NCBI RefSeq assembly: GCF_001683795.1
Contig: NZ_LIGX01000022.1
Coordinates: 17,996 to 81,995 of the forward strand
From: Neoakkermansia glycaniphila
Lineage (GTDB): Bacteria > Verrucomicrobiota > Verrucomicrobiia > Verrucomicrobiales > Akkermansiaceae
Length of the DNA: 64,000 nucleotides
Direction: 5' to 3'
This document shows, in pieces, positions 35,484 through 45,500 of the stretch. Both the position numbers and the translations under genes were made by a program. Below the pieces are notes generated by a model that was not told where the DNA came from, ran no database searches, and saw only the letters and a list, made by a program, of their open reading frames with translations. Numbering within the stretch: position 1 is the first letter of the stretch; each line of letters opens with the position of its first letter.

Positions 35484-36299
35484 TCACACATGGTCAGGCA
35501 GCCGGAAGAAGCGGCGGGCATTCGCCGTGGTCGCCGCCTCGATTTCCGGCACGGGCAACCCGCGCAACGCGGCAATTTTGTCCGCCACGTAGCGCACGCG
35601 CCCCGGTTCGTTCTGGCTGCCCCTGTATGGTTCGGGCGAGAGGTAGGGGGCGTCCGTTTCCACCATCAGGCGGTCGAGAGGGCACCAGGCGGCGACGTCC
35701 TGCACCTGCCTGCCGTTCTTGAAGGTGACGATACCCGTGACGGAGATCATCCCGTCCAAACCCGAAAAGATGGTTTCGGCCTGCGCACGGTCGCCGATGA
35801 AGCAGTGGAATACAGGCTTCACGCGGGGAAAGTTGCGGGCAATGGCCACGGCATCGTCGAAACTGGCGGAGCCCTTGCGATCCCGCGTATGGATGGAGAT
35901 GTTCAGCCCGAGCGTTTCCGCAATGGCGAAGTGGCGCTCCAGCAAATCGCGCTGCAGGGCATGGTAGCCCGCTTCATCGCATCCTTCGGGCGCAGGATGG
36001 AAGTAATCCAGCCCCGCTTCGCCGATGGCGGCCAGCGCATGCTTCCCGCCCAGTGCCTGCAGCAGCTCCATATCCTCCGGGGTAGCCAGATGGGCTTCCG
36101 TCGGATGGATGGCCAGGCAGGCCGAGACGTAATCCGGCATCGCCGCCGCCAGTTCGAGCTGGGTTTCCCAGTCCGGACGGTGCGTGCCGAGGGAGATGCA
36201 GTGCGTCACGCCCAGCTCGCGCGAGCGTTCGGCCAGTTCCTGCATGGATGTTTGTGCGTAATGGTGGGAGGCGAGATGGCAATGGGTATCGATCAGCAT
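35484..36299 (-). CDS. tatD: TatD-family metal-dependent hydrolase / DNase
   Basis: The 271-aa protein begins MLIDTHCHLASHH (metal-binding HxH), has AIGEAGLDYFH (metal Glu), IHTRD, FHCFIGDRAQAETIF and the aspartate in MVETDAPYLSPEPYRG, all typical of TatD nucleases. These act on DNA ends with divalent metals in stress or repair; some relatives act on D-aminoacyl substrates. The start is nine bases after the stop of the antiporter gene, suggesting one transcript. Confidence 0.92.
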   Translation of the reverse strand: MLIDTHCHLASHHYAQTSMQELAERSRELGVTHCISLGTHRPDWETQLELAAAMPDYVSACLAIHPTEAHLATPEDMELLQALGGKHALAAIGEAGLDYFHPAPEGCDEAGYHALQRDLLERHFAIAETLGLNISIHTRDRKGSASFDDAVAIARNFPRVKPVFHCFIGDRAQAETIFSGLDGMISVTGIVTFKNGRQVQDVAAWCPLDRLMVETDAPYLSPEPYRGSQNEPGRVRYVADKIAALRGLPVPEIEAATTANARRFFRLPDHV

Positions 36300-36308
36300 G
36301 TCGGAATA

Positions 36309-37820
36309 TCAGGATGGTTCTTCTTCCTTGCGGTGGGAAAGGATGCGCCGGGCTGCGTCGAACTGCCGGGGTTCGGCAAGGAACATGAGCCCGTCTCCCC
36401 CGAGGATGCGCGTGTTGCCTTCGGGCACGACGAAGCCGTCGCCGCGGCGTATGAGGAAAATGCGCGTTTCCTTCGGCAAATGCAAGTCGCGGATCAGACA
36501 GTTTTCCGCCGCTGTGCCCGCTTCGATTTCGTATTCGATCATTTCCCCGGCAATGGTGTTGGTCTGCTCGAACTGGAGCGGGGACCTCCGGCGGACGACG
36601 AAGGGTTTGTCGAGCTTCAGCAGCTTGGCGACGGGCATCAGCGTCGATCCCTGAATCAGTACGGAGGTGATGACGATAAAGAAGACGACGGTGAAGTATT
36701 CATGCGCATTCGGCACGCCGTAGATGGCCGGAAAAGTGGCCAGCACAATGGGGGCGGCTCCGCGCAATCCGACCCACGAGACGAAGGTGCGCTCCCGCCA
36801 TGTGTAGCGGCTGCCCAGCATGCACAGATACACGGCTGCCGGGCGGGCGACCAGCATGAGTACGACGGAGAGGACGAGGCCTTCCACCGCGATGCCGGGC
36901 AGTTCCCGAGGGTTGACCAGCAGGCCGAGCATCAGGAACATAGTGACCTGCATCAGCCATGAAATGCCGTCGTTGAAGTGGATGAACCCGTTTTTGTACA
37001 GGAATTTCCGGTTGCCCATCATCAGGCCGCAGACGTACACGGCCATGAACCCGTTGCCGCCGGCTATCTCGCAGATGCCGTAGCAAAAGAGTACCAGCCC
37101 GATTCCCAGTACGAGGTAGAGGCCATCGTATTCCAGCCCGACGCGGTCGAAGATACGCGCCGCCGCATAACCGATCGCCAGACCGAAGGCGATGCCGAGG
37201 CTCATGCGCGTCAGGAAGCTGGTCAGCACCGTCCAATAGGAATCGCCGGGATTGCCGATCATTCCGATCATGAAGATCGTCATGAAGGCGGCCATCGGGT
37301 CGTTGCTGCCGGATTCCAGCTCCAGCAGGGGCTTGAGCTGCCCTTTCAGGCTGACTCCGCGCGAACGCAGCACCGCAAACACGGCGGCGGCATCCGTCGA
37401 GGAAATGATCGCGCCGAGCAGCATGGCGTATTCGAATTGCAGGTCGAAGAAAGCCATGCCCGCCAGAGCGACGACGAGTGCCGTCAGCAACACGCCGAGG
37501 CTGGCAAGGATGCCGCCCGTCACGGTACAGCGCTTGATGCTCTGCCAGTTCGTGCCAAGGCCTCCCGAGAAGAGAATGTAGCACAGGGCGACGGAGCCGA
37601 AGAAGTTGGCTATTCTGTAATTGGTGAAGGAAATGCCGCCCCAGTCGATGAAGGACAGGCGGGCTATACCGTCCGTTCCGGCCAGCATGCCCACAGCCAG
37701 AAACATCAGCAATACGGGCGTATTCACCCGCGACGAGATCTTGCTCGCGAGAATGCCCAGAATAATGAGGGCGGCACTTCCGAAGAAGTACCATTCCATC
37801 GGTATGGCATGCGTGTCCAT
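36309..37820 (-). CDS. K+/H+ antiporter with C-terminal TrkA-C domain (NhaP2/CvrA-like)
   Basis: This 503-aa CPA1-type antiporter has about 12 helices: ALIILGILASKISSRVNTPV at the start, MLLGAIISSTDAAAVFAVLR with the conserved Asp pair region of helix 5-6, LLELESGSNDPMAAFMTIFM and FVSWVGLRGAAPIVLATFP. A TrkA-C type domain occupies about residues 415-495 (IEYEIEAGTAAENCLIRDLH ... LMFLAEPRQF). NhaP2-type proteins exchange K+ or Na+ for protons at the inner membrane and the TrkA-C domain is regulatory. Confidence 0.9.
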   Translation of the reverse strand: MDTHAIPMEWYFFGSAALIILGILASKISSRVNTPVLLMFLAVGMLAGTDGIARLSFIDWGGISFTNYRIANFFGSVALCYILFSGGLGTNWQSIKRCTVTGGILASLGVLLTALVVALAGMAFFDLQFEYAMLLGAIISSTDAAAVFAVLRSRGVSLKGQLKPLLELESGSNDPMAAFMTIFMIGMIGNPGDSYWTVLTSFLTRMSLGIAFGLAIGYAAARIFDRVGLEYDGLYLVLGIGLVLFCYGICEIAGGNGFMAVYVCGLMMGNRKFLYKNGFIHFNDGISWLMQVTMFLMLGLLVNPRELPGIAVEGLVLSVVLMLVARPAAVYLCMLGSRYTWRERTFVSWVGLRGAAPIVLATFPAIYGVPNAHEYFTVVFFIVITSVLIQGSTLMPVAKLLKLDKPFVVRRRSPLQFEQTNTIAGEMIEYEIEAGTAAENCLIRDLHLPKETRIFLIRRGDGFVVPEGNTRILGGDGLMFLAEPRQFDAARRILSHRKEEEPS

Positions 37821-37918
37821 CGGTGTTTTCGGGAGATGCGAAAGGAGAACCGGAAGAAGGGCCGCCCGAGCGGTTCGCCTTCCTCCGATTCTCCCGGCTT
37901 ATTCGTTCAATGTCGGAA

Positions 37919-40105
37919 TCAGGCTTTCTTCTCGTCCGGCATCTTGCCGTTGGTGAAGTATTCCTCGATTTCTTCAAGCGTACGTCCCTTGGTTTCCGGG
38001 AGGAAGAACGCCGCCGTGATGAAGTAGATGACGGTGAAACCGGCCAGCGTGTAGAACACGCCGGAGTAGCCCCATGCGCTGACCCACGGCAGGAAGGTGC
38101 CCGCGATGACGGTCGAGACGCCTTGGTTGATCAGCAGTGCGATGGCCATGCCGTTGGAACGGATGCGGGTGGGCATCAGTTCGGAGAGGGCAAGCCAGAC
38201 GCAGACGCCCGGACCCACGGCGTAGAAGGCGATGAACACGACGAAGAAGAGAGTGACCAGCCAACCGGTCGTGGCGCTGGGCTTCTGGCCCAGTTCAGCC
38301 TTCACGACTTCGACGGTCTTCAGATCGCCGGGTTTGGCCGTTTGCTTCTTGCCCCACATATCGTCCCACCACTTGCCGAAGCTGCTCGGTTCAAGCACAA
38401 TGCCGGGAGTCACGCTGACGCCTTGGAAAGGAGCGGCGGCGATTTCTTCCGTTTTCTCCACATCGCCCTGCTTGTAGCTGACGGCGAGTGTCGGATGCTG
38501 ACCGGCCTTGGCCGTATCGTTCGTTTCGGCGAGCTTCTGGGCGGCCTTCTTGTCGGTCGCCAGCTTCATTTCCATCAGGAAGTCCACATCGTTGAGGGTG
38601 ACCTTGACACCGCCGTCCTTGACTTTCTTGGACAGTTGCTCCGTCACATCCACTTCCGTGCCTTCGACGGTTTTCCATGTCGCCTTGTTGATGGCAAGAT
38701 CCTGCTTGTCCTTGGCATAGACGGCAAAGACGGGGTTGTGCTGGGTCTTCTTCGCATCGGCATATTTCTGTTCGCCGAAGAATTCGCCCACGGTCAGCAG
38801 GGATTCACCGTCTTCCTTGTACTTGTAGGTCACGATGAGCTGCGTGCCGGGCGTAATCGAATCAAGACCGAGCTTCTTCTGGACGTCCGTGTCCGCCAGA
38901 TCGACATTGAGTTTGGAGGCGTCATCCTTCAACATGGCCTGCACCTGTGCGGTCACGTCCTTGCGTTCCTTCTCGACGGTGAGGAACAGCGTAGCGGCAC
39001 CGGCAAGACCGACGATCACGCCGGAAGTACCGAGCTTGAGCAGGAACTTGCGCCCCTTCTTGTCCACCAAAGCGACGGCCACGACGGTCATCACGCAGTT
39101 GGCGATCTTCAGGGAAAGGTCGGCCCAGTTGCCGTAGGTACCTTCAAGACCGGCCTGCTGGAAGACCTTCACGGAGTAGTTCAACACGGAGTTGATACCC
39201 GTGGCCTGGTTGCACGCGAGAATGACGACGGCAAGAATGAAGGGGATCACGTACTTGCGCTGCAGGATGCTGTCGCCGCCCTTCTTGGCAGCCTGCTTGG
39301 CTGCCTTTTTGGCTTCGGCCTGCCTGCGTTCTTCTTCTTCCGTCTCTTCCATTTCTTTCAAAATGGCCTGAGCGTTTTCTTCGCCGTTGTTGCGGGCGAG
39401 GGAAGCCAGAGCTTCATCCTTGCGGCCTCGGCGGAAGAGCCAGCGGGGAGATTCGGAAAGGCGGAATGCGCCGAAGAAGAGAATGATGCCCGGAACCATG
39501 GACACCCAGAAAATCACCTGCCACGCATGGGCCTTGGTGCTTGTCACGATTTCCTTCGTGGCTTCCGGATCGGCAACGACGCTATCCACATGCTGCGCCG
39601 TGAAGAGGCCGATCAGAGCCGCGAAAACGAGGCCGACCGTCAGCAGGAACTGGAACATGCCGGTACCCTTGCCGCGGGCGTCCGCACCGAGACATTCCGC
39701 CAGATAGAGGGGAACGACGACGCCGACAAGGCCCGCGCTCGCACCCTGCAGGATGCGGCCGCCCATCAGCATCGAGAAACTGCCGTCGGAAAGGCAGATG
39801 ACGGGAATGCTCAAGGTGAAGAGCAAGGCCGACAGGATGATGACCGGCTTGCGGCCGAAGATATCGGAAAGCACCCCGGCGAAGAGCGAGGAAAGCACGC
39901 TGCCGAAAAGAACGGCGGCCACCACCTGCGAGAGCTGGGATTCCGTGTAGGAGGAGGTATCCTGAATGTAGGGGAGTGCCGCGGCGATGATGCCGACGTC
40001 CACCCCGTAGAGGAGACCGCCCAGACCCGCCATGATGAGAAGATAGCGGGCATAACTTTTCACTGAAGCCGGGAGTGCGGCTTTCATAGGAGCATCGTTA
40101 CTCAT
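37919..40105 (-). CDS. Sugar-porter MFS transporter with large extracytoplasmic insertion
   Basis: The 728-aa protein has the sugar-porter signature: GGLLYGVDVGIIAAALPYI in helix 1, DIFGRKP after helix 2, GRILQGASAGLVGVVVPLYLAE in helix 4, RLSESPRWLFRRG after helix 6, and PETKGRTLEEIEEYF at the end. Twelve helices are visible. Unlike XylE/GalP (about 480 aa), residues 378-612 form a soluble block between helices 9 and 10, facing outward by topology. A Lys/Glu-rich coiled-coil-like stretch (residues 245-277) lies in the central cytoplasmic loop. The substrate is probably a sugar; the insertion has no recognised domain. Confidence 0.88.
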   Translation of the reverse strand: MSNDAPMKAALPASVKSYARYLLIMAGLGGLLYGVDVGIIAAALPYIQDTSSYTESQLSQVVAAVLFGSVLSSLFAGVLSDIFGRKPVIILSALLFTLSIPVICLSDGSFSMLMGGRILQGASAGLVGVVVPLYLAECLGADARGKGTGMFQFLLTVGLVFAALIGLFTAQHVDSVVADPEATKEIVTSTKAHAWQVIFWVSMVPGIILFFGAFRLSESPRWLFRRGRKDEALASLARNNGEENAQAILKEMEETEEEERRQAEAKKAAKQAAKKGGDSILQRKYVIPFILAVVILACNQATGINSVLNYSVKVFQQAGLEGTYGNWADLSLKIANCVMTVVAVALVDKKGRKFLLKLGTSGVIVGLAGAATLFLTVEKERKDVTAQVQAMLKDDASKLNVDLADTDVQKKLGLDSITPGTQLIVTYKYKEDGESLLTVGEFFGEQKYADAKKTQHNPVFAVYAKDKQDLAINKATWKTVEGTEVDVTEQLSKKVKDGGVKVTLNDVDFLMEMKLATDKKAAQKLAETNDTAKAGQHPTLAVSYKQGDVEKTEEIAAAPFQGVSVTPGIVLEPSSFGKWWDDMWGKKQTAKPGDLKTVEVVKAELGQKPSATTGWLVTLFFVVFIAFYAVGPGVCVWLALSELMPTRIRSNGMAIALLINQGVSTVIAGTFLPWVSAWGYSGVFYTLAGFTVIYFITAAFFLPETKGRTLEEIEEYFTNGKMPDEKKA

Positions 40106-40261
40106 AACGGTGCCATGTTACCCGTTTTCACGGGGCTCTGCAACCACAAATTTCACGCTTCCCCTTACCAAACCTCTGCATACATGAGGCTTGGAGGTGT
40201 TTTTCACACCCTTGCCGCCCTGCTTCCACGAGTGGAAACGGGCAAGAGAGGGCGGCGATTC

Positions 40262-41368
40262 CTATTCGGCGGACATGCGTGCCATCCACGCGGCGTAAAC
40301 GTCCGGCGAGATTTCGGAAGGCTTGATTTCGGAGCGTTCACCCCAGAAAACGGCCGTATGCAGCACGGGGATGCCGCAGGCTTCGAGATGCTCATCAATA
40401 GCGGCCTTGTGGGCCAGCACAGCATCCCGCTCCAGCCCGTGCACGACACCCATGATCTGCGCGCCGCCGAAGGCCTCGCCGCCCGTGCGCCAGTAGCAAT
40501 GGGTCATGCAGTGGTGGCGGCCGCATTCCGCACCCGCGCGCACTTCCATGCCCTCCGGCACCGTCCAGTGGAACAGGCCGTTGTGATGCGTCACGGGACC
40601 GTCCGCACTGCGCGTGCGCACATGTTCGAGGAATGTGGCGAAGCGCCCGATCACCTTGCGTTCGTTCAGGCTTTCGGCGATGGAGCAATATTCATCGCAA
40701 CTCAGGCCGATGGAAGCCGCACGCACGGTCCACGGATCGGGCACGATTTCTTCCGGGGCCAGCTGCTCCTTCAACGTCAGCAGCACGCGCCATTCGAGCG
40801 GAGAAAGGCTCACCTTCGCCGTCGTCTGCATCGGCGCGGGTTCCGGTTTCCGGTCGCCGGGCTTCAGGCCGCGGCGGCGGATGTGGCCCACGCCCAGCGT
40901 GAACACGCCCTTGGCGGGCAGCAGCACGTAATGCTCCGCTCCGATGTGCCTGCCGAGAAGATCGCAATGCCCTTCGAGCGTATTGGAACCGATCGGCACT
41001 TTCAGCGTCGTCCAAAGCCGGTAATCGGCTCCCGGCAGAGAGGGATCCGCATTCCGCAGGACGACATGGCCGGTAAAGGGATCGTTTACCTTCAGCCACT
41101 CGTAGGCGGCCTGCAATTTTTCTTCCGGCAGTTTCCAGGCGACGAGCGCGCCGTCCGCCAGCTTGGTAGCCAGCAGAGTCTGCCGCACGCGGCGGACGAC
41201 TCCCGCCTCCAGCATGGCCCGCAGGCGCTGCATCACCGTTTCGGCATCCAGCCCGCAACGCTCGGCAATGGCATGGAACGGCAGCCGGTGAAAACCTTCG
41301 ACACGGTCTTCCGCCACGGCAAGAATCTGCGTATTGACGGGATCGTTGGGGGAGGTCGGTATTTGCAT
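40262..41368 (-). CDS. Siroheme-decarboxylase-like protein with two Lrp/AsnC-type halves
   Basis: The 368-aa protein is a duplicated AsnC/Lrp-type protein. The first half has HAIAERCGLDAETVMQRLRA and GVVRRVRQTLLATK with VAWKLPEEK; the second has KVIGRFATFLEHVR, LFHWTVPEG and HHCMTHCYWRTGGEAFGGAQ ending MGVVHG. These match the arrangement of siroheme decarboxylases (NirD/L/G/H, AhbA/B), where the His and Arg residues contact the tetrapyrrole. No other haem or nir genes are nearby, so a transcription regulator role cannot be excluded. It is three bases downstream of ispE. Confidence 0.7.
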   Translation of the reverse strand: MQIPTSPNDPVNTQILAVAEDRVEGFHRLPFHAIAERCGLDAETVMQRLRAMLEAGVVRRVRQTLLATKLADGALVAWKLPEEKLQAAYEWLKVNDPFTGHVVLRNADPSLPGADYRLWTTLKVPIGSNTLEGHCDLLGRHIGAEHYVLLPAKGVFTLGVGHIRRRGLKPGDRKPEPAPMQTTAKVSLSPLEWRVLLTLKEQLAPEEIVPDPWTVRAASIGLSCDEYCSIAESLNERKVIGRFATFLEHVRTRSADGPVTHHNGLFHWTVPEGMEVRAGAECGRHHCMTHCYWRTGGEAFGGAQIMGVVHGLERDAVLAHKAAIDEHLEACGIPVLHTAVFWGERSEIKPSEISPDVYAAWMARMSAE

Positions 41369-41371
41369 GGA

Positions 41372-42211
41372 TTACTGGGGGTTGACGATGCCGGTCCAGA
41401 CAAACAGGGTGGGGTCCAATTCCGCCACAGCCTTCTGGGCGATGGCCTGTGCCTCATCGGGAGAGCCCGTGAGCGCAAACATGGAGGAGCCCGAGCCGGA
41501 CATCAGCGCGCCTTTCACGCCATCCTGCCGCAGCAGCCATTGCTTCATCATGCCGAGGAAGGGGTATTTTTCAAAGGCGGGCCGTTCCAGATCGTTCACG
41601 AGAATCACGCCGTCCGCATTCTGTTCCGCGTAGGAAAATCCTTCCACGGGGCGGGAGTCCGCCCAGCGCCTGTAAGCATCCGGCGTCGCGATGCCGAACG
41701 AGGGTTTGAGTACGACGATGGGACTCGTCCACCCGGCGAGAGCCTCCAGCGGTTCGACCTGTTCGCCGCGTCCCGTGCAGCGAGAAACTGCGGGATGCAG
41801 AAAGAAGGATGTATCCGAACCGAGTTCCGCAGCGAGCGCCGCCATCTTTTCCGAGGAATACCCGGTGCCGATGATTTCATTCAGGGCCAGCAGCGTCTGC
41901 ACGGCATCGCTGCTGCCGCCGCCCAACCCGGCGCCCGCAGGAATGCGCTTGACGAGGTTGATTTTTTGCTTGGCCTTTTTGCCGTACTCGCGCTCGAAGA
42001 GGCGCACGGCTTTCATGACAAGATTGCTTTCGTCCGTCGGCACGCCCGGAGCATCGCACAGCAGCGTCGTGGTGCGGGAATTGGCGAAATGGATTTCATC
42101 CGCCAGATCCAGAGGAGCCATGACGGTATCGATTTCATGGAAGCCGTCTTCCCGCTTGCCGAGGATGCGCAGCGAGAGGTTGATCTTGGCCGGAGCGGTC
42201 ACAGTCATCAT
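41372..42211 (-). CDS. ispE: 4-diphosphocytidyl-2-C-methyl-D-erythritol kinase
   Basis: The 279-aa GHMP kinase phosphorylates CDP-ME in the MEP pathway of isoprenoid synthesis. It begins TAPAKINLSLRILGKREDGF with the conserved substrate Lys and the DGFHE motif, has the ATP loop RIPAGAGLGGGSSDAVQTLL at about residues 88-107, ELGSDTSFFL with the catalytic Asp, and the third motif GALMSGSGSSMFAL. Length is normal. The siroheme-decarboxylase-like gene follows three bases after the stop. Confidence 0.95.
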   Translation of the reverse strand: MMTVTAPAKINLSLRILGKREDGFHEIDTVMAPLDLADEIHFANSRTTTLLCDAPGVPTDESNLVMKAVRLFEREYGKKAKQKINLVKRIPAGAGLGGGSSDAVQTLLALNEIIGTGYSSEKMAALAAELGSDTSFFLHPAVSRCTGRGEQVEPLEALAGWTSPIVVLKPSFGIATPDAYRRWADSRPVEGFSYAEQNADGVILVNDLERPAFEKYPFLGMMKQWLLRQDGVKGALMSGSGSSMFALTGSPDEAQAIAQKAVAELDPTLFVWTGIVNPQ

Positions 42212-42566
42212 ACCCCCACCTTACCCGAACCCCGGCCGTTTGGCAATTCCATATTGTGCCCGGCAGAAGGAGCAAAAAACGGAAAACGCGCGGACAACAG
42301 GCCGAAAAACAATTCGGCCGGATACCTGCAGAGTCATACAAAACTCGTATTTCATTATTTGATCATCAATGAACTATTCTATTTTTCAAAATCGCGGAAA
42401 TTACATAAATAAATCACAATATACTTATATTGAATACTATACAAAACCTGTCATTTCGTTCAAAATTTTTCGCGCTTTCCCTTGACAAAAAACGTACAAC
42501 ATAGTAAAGCAACCGCGCTCCTCCTTGTAAACATATCAAAAATTATATCTCAATGATGTTGCTCTT
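42212..42566. other. AT-rich divergent intergenic region before the large PEP-CTERM gene
   Basis: A 355-base gap between ispE and the 1690-aa gene, strongly AT-rich from 42340. It contains TTGACA (42482-42487), a 17-base spacer and a weak -10 TAAAGC (42505-42510) directed at the PEP-CTERM gene, leaving a leader of about 50 bases. No gene was seen here. Confidence 0.5.
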
Positions 42567-45500
42567 ATGTTTCACTGCTTGCGGTACCACCGCTATCTGA
42601 TCGCGTTATGTTTTGCTTCCGCTCCGCAAATCATGGCTCAGGACGGCTCTATCCGCCCTCTTGAATCGGAAACGGAAAACAGGGATTATTCTCTCTCCCT
42701 CTCTTCGGCAAGAACAGGCAACCCGGCCGAGTTCCAAACGGAGACCTATGCCGACACGGCGGCATCCGACCCGCTCGGATACGGATACTACTTGTGGACG
42801 GGCAAAGGCTCCAGCTCGAATGTGCTGGACAAGAACAACTGGACGTATGATTCCGGCACTCCGGATCCTTCCAACAAAGCGACATGGGGCTCTTCCCAGA
42901 CGCCGACATTCCTGGTTCTCGATCCGAACCTGATGTCGACCTTCCCCAATGGGCTGCTGCAGAATGCCCAGATGAGCATCAACTTCACTCCGTTGACCCT
43001 CAGCGGCATCATTGTCAAAGCCCGCACCGACGGCAAAAGCGATAAATTCGCCATCACTAACGTAGCCGGAGTCGGAGAAACCAGCGGCAACCTCGTCCGC
43101 TACCTGAACCTCGTGGGCGTCAACGGAGCGGACGTCACGTTCCAGATGGACGGCAGCCTTGAACTCGGCAACGCCACCAATCCCTTCACCGGGGTCAACG
43201 TCGATTCGAACTGGAACATCAACTTTGCGGACGGCAAATACCTCAACGTCTACGGCAGCATGCGCAGCATGGCGGGTACGCGCATCTCCCTGACCGGAAA
43301 AGGCACACTGAACCTGTTCAACGCCAACCGTGAACTGAACGCGGAATGGCATCTGGCGGACGGCGCCTCCATCGTGTTCAACCGCAATGCCGACATTTCC
43401 ATCAACAGTACCAACTTCCTCGGCACGGGCGACATCCATGTCACCTCCGGAGTAGGCACGCTGCAGATTGCCGGCGACAACGGCGCGCTTTTCAGCAACA
43501 ACGTCATCATCGAACAGGGAGCTACCTTCCACCTGATGGAAGGCATTCGCGATACGACGACCGTGGACTTGATCGTGTACAGCAACATGACGGGCAAAAT
43601 CTCCGGCTCCGGCAACATGAGCTTCGAACGCCAAAATTCCGGCAAGAATTACTGCAACGAGTCATGGGTATTTACGGGCGACAATTCCGGATTCACCGGC
43701 AACTGGCTCACCGACCGCGACATCAACTCCTACAATGACCGCGACAAGCGGTACGGCATCATTCCGCTGATGTTCGGCGACGGACAGACCCTGAAAGGAA
43801 CAAACGAATCCATCGCCGGCACGGGCGCCATCATCGGCACTTCCGCCAACAATCGCGGCGGTTCGCTGGTAGGCATCAACTATTCAAACGACGTTACGCT
43901 GATCAACAGCCTTCAGGGAGAGCTGCGCCTGCACCACCTGACCGATTCCACGCTGACTCTGACAGGCAACAATTCCCATATCTACGGCACCTACGTCGAA
44001 GCCGGGGGTACGTTGCGGGTCTACGACGTTTCCGCTCTGGGCGATGCCAATACCTACACAAAATCGGGCGTCAATAACCGCGGCGGCGCAGTCGTCGCGC
44101 TCAATAACGGTTCGACCTTCGAATATGCCGGCGACAGCAATGCCAATGCCATCACCAACGGCCTGTTCAATACGGAAGGTACATGGGGCATCAATATTGC
44201 CAAGGAAACCACCGTTCTCACTTGGGATATTTCCCAGAAAGCCGTCTATAAGGATGCATTCAACGCGCAATCGGCCAGGCGCGAAGGGAACTTCACCAAA
44301 TCCGGCGCGGGCACGCTGAAAATTACAGGAGCCTCTTCCGCATGGGATGGCCAGGGCAAACTGTTCACTTCCTCGACAAAGGCAGGCACCTTGTTCCTGA
44401 ACGAAGGCACGCTTGAAATCGGCGACAATGCTTCGCTCGGCAACGTCGGCAAAATCGTCATGGGCGGCGCTACCCTGAAGCAGTCCGGCGGCAATCAGGT
44501 CTTCACACTGGGCAGCGGAGTGACTCTGACGACGGACAAGGCTATCCGCTATGCCATGAACAACACCATCGACGGCGGACTCAAGGTCTCGGGAGGGATC
44601 ATGGAATTCGTGATGAGTCCGAAAGACATCTTCGGCACGCCGGGACTGCCCGCCTATTCCTTCCTGAACAGCTACAACGTCACAGGCAACTTCGATCTCA
44701 GCTCGACCGGCACCTTCAGCTTCGTCCTCGACGGAGGCATGGCGTTCGACAAGGAAGGCTACTACCTGATGTTCACGGCGGCCAATGACATGTCCTCGAT
44801 GGACTGGAGCCGCTTCAAGCTCTCCGGCGTAGAAACAGGTGAAAACTCCCGGCAAAAATACGCCATTTATACGGGCGGCACGGTCATCTCGGCTGAAGAA
44901 ACGGTAGCCGGCACCTCCAACGAAGTTTACCTCCAGGCCACGCCTGACCTCGTGGACCTTCGCTGGAACCGTGCTGACGGCGGCACATGGATGGCAGGCA
45001 AGGACATCAGCGCACAGTCCGACTGGCACCTGCCGAATTACGACGATTCCCGCTTCTTCCAATCGGACCGGGTCATCTTCGGCGACACCATCATGGTGGA
45101 CGGCAAAGCAGTCACCCTGACGGGCGAACAGACCATCACGCTCGGAGGAGATGTACGGCCCTCGCGCATCACTGTCGAAGGCAATGCCGATTATGTCATC
45201 ACCTCGCAGGAAGGAGCCTCCTATGGTATCGGCGGCCAAGCCGCCCTGTACAAGACCGGATCCGGCCAGCTGGACATCCGGACTTCCAACACCTATTCCG
45301 GAGGCACCATCGTCTCGGAAGGCGCTGTTCGCGGCATTGCAGCCAATTCTTTCGGTTCGGGACTGATCACCATCAACAATACGGGGCAGGTATTCACCTT
45401 CGCCGAGAATGCTCTGGGTTCCTGCGATATCAAGATCGAAGGCGGCCAGCTCCTGCTCTACAGCACCAACAGGAATCAAGGGGACGTCACCATGAACGGC

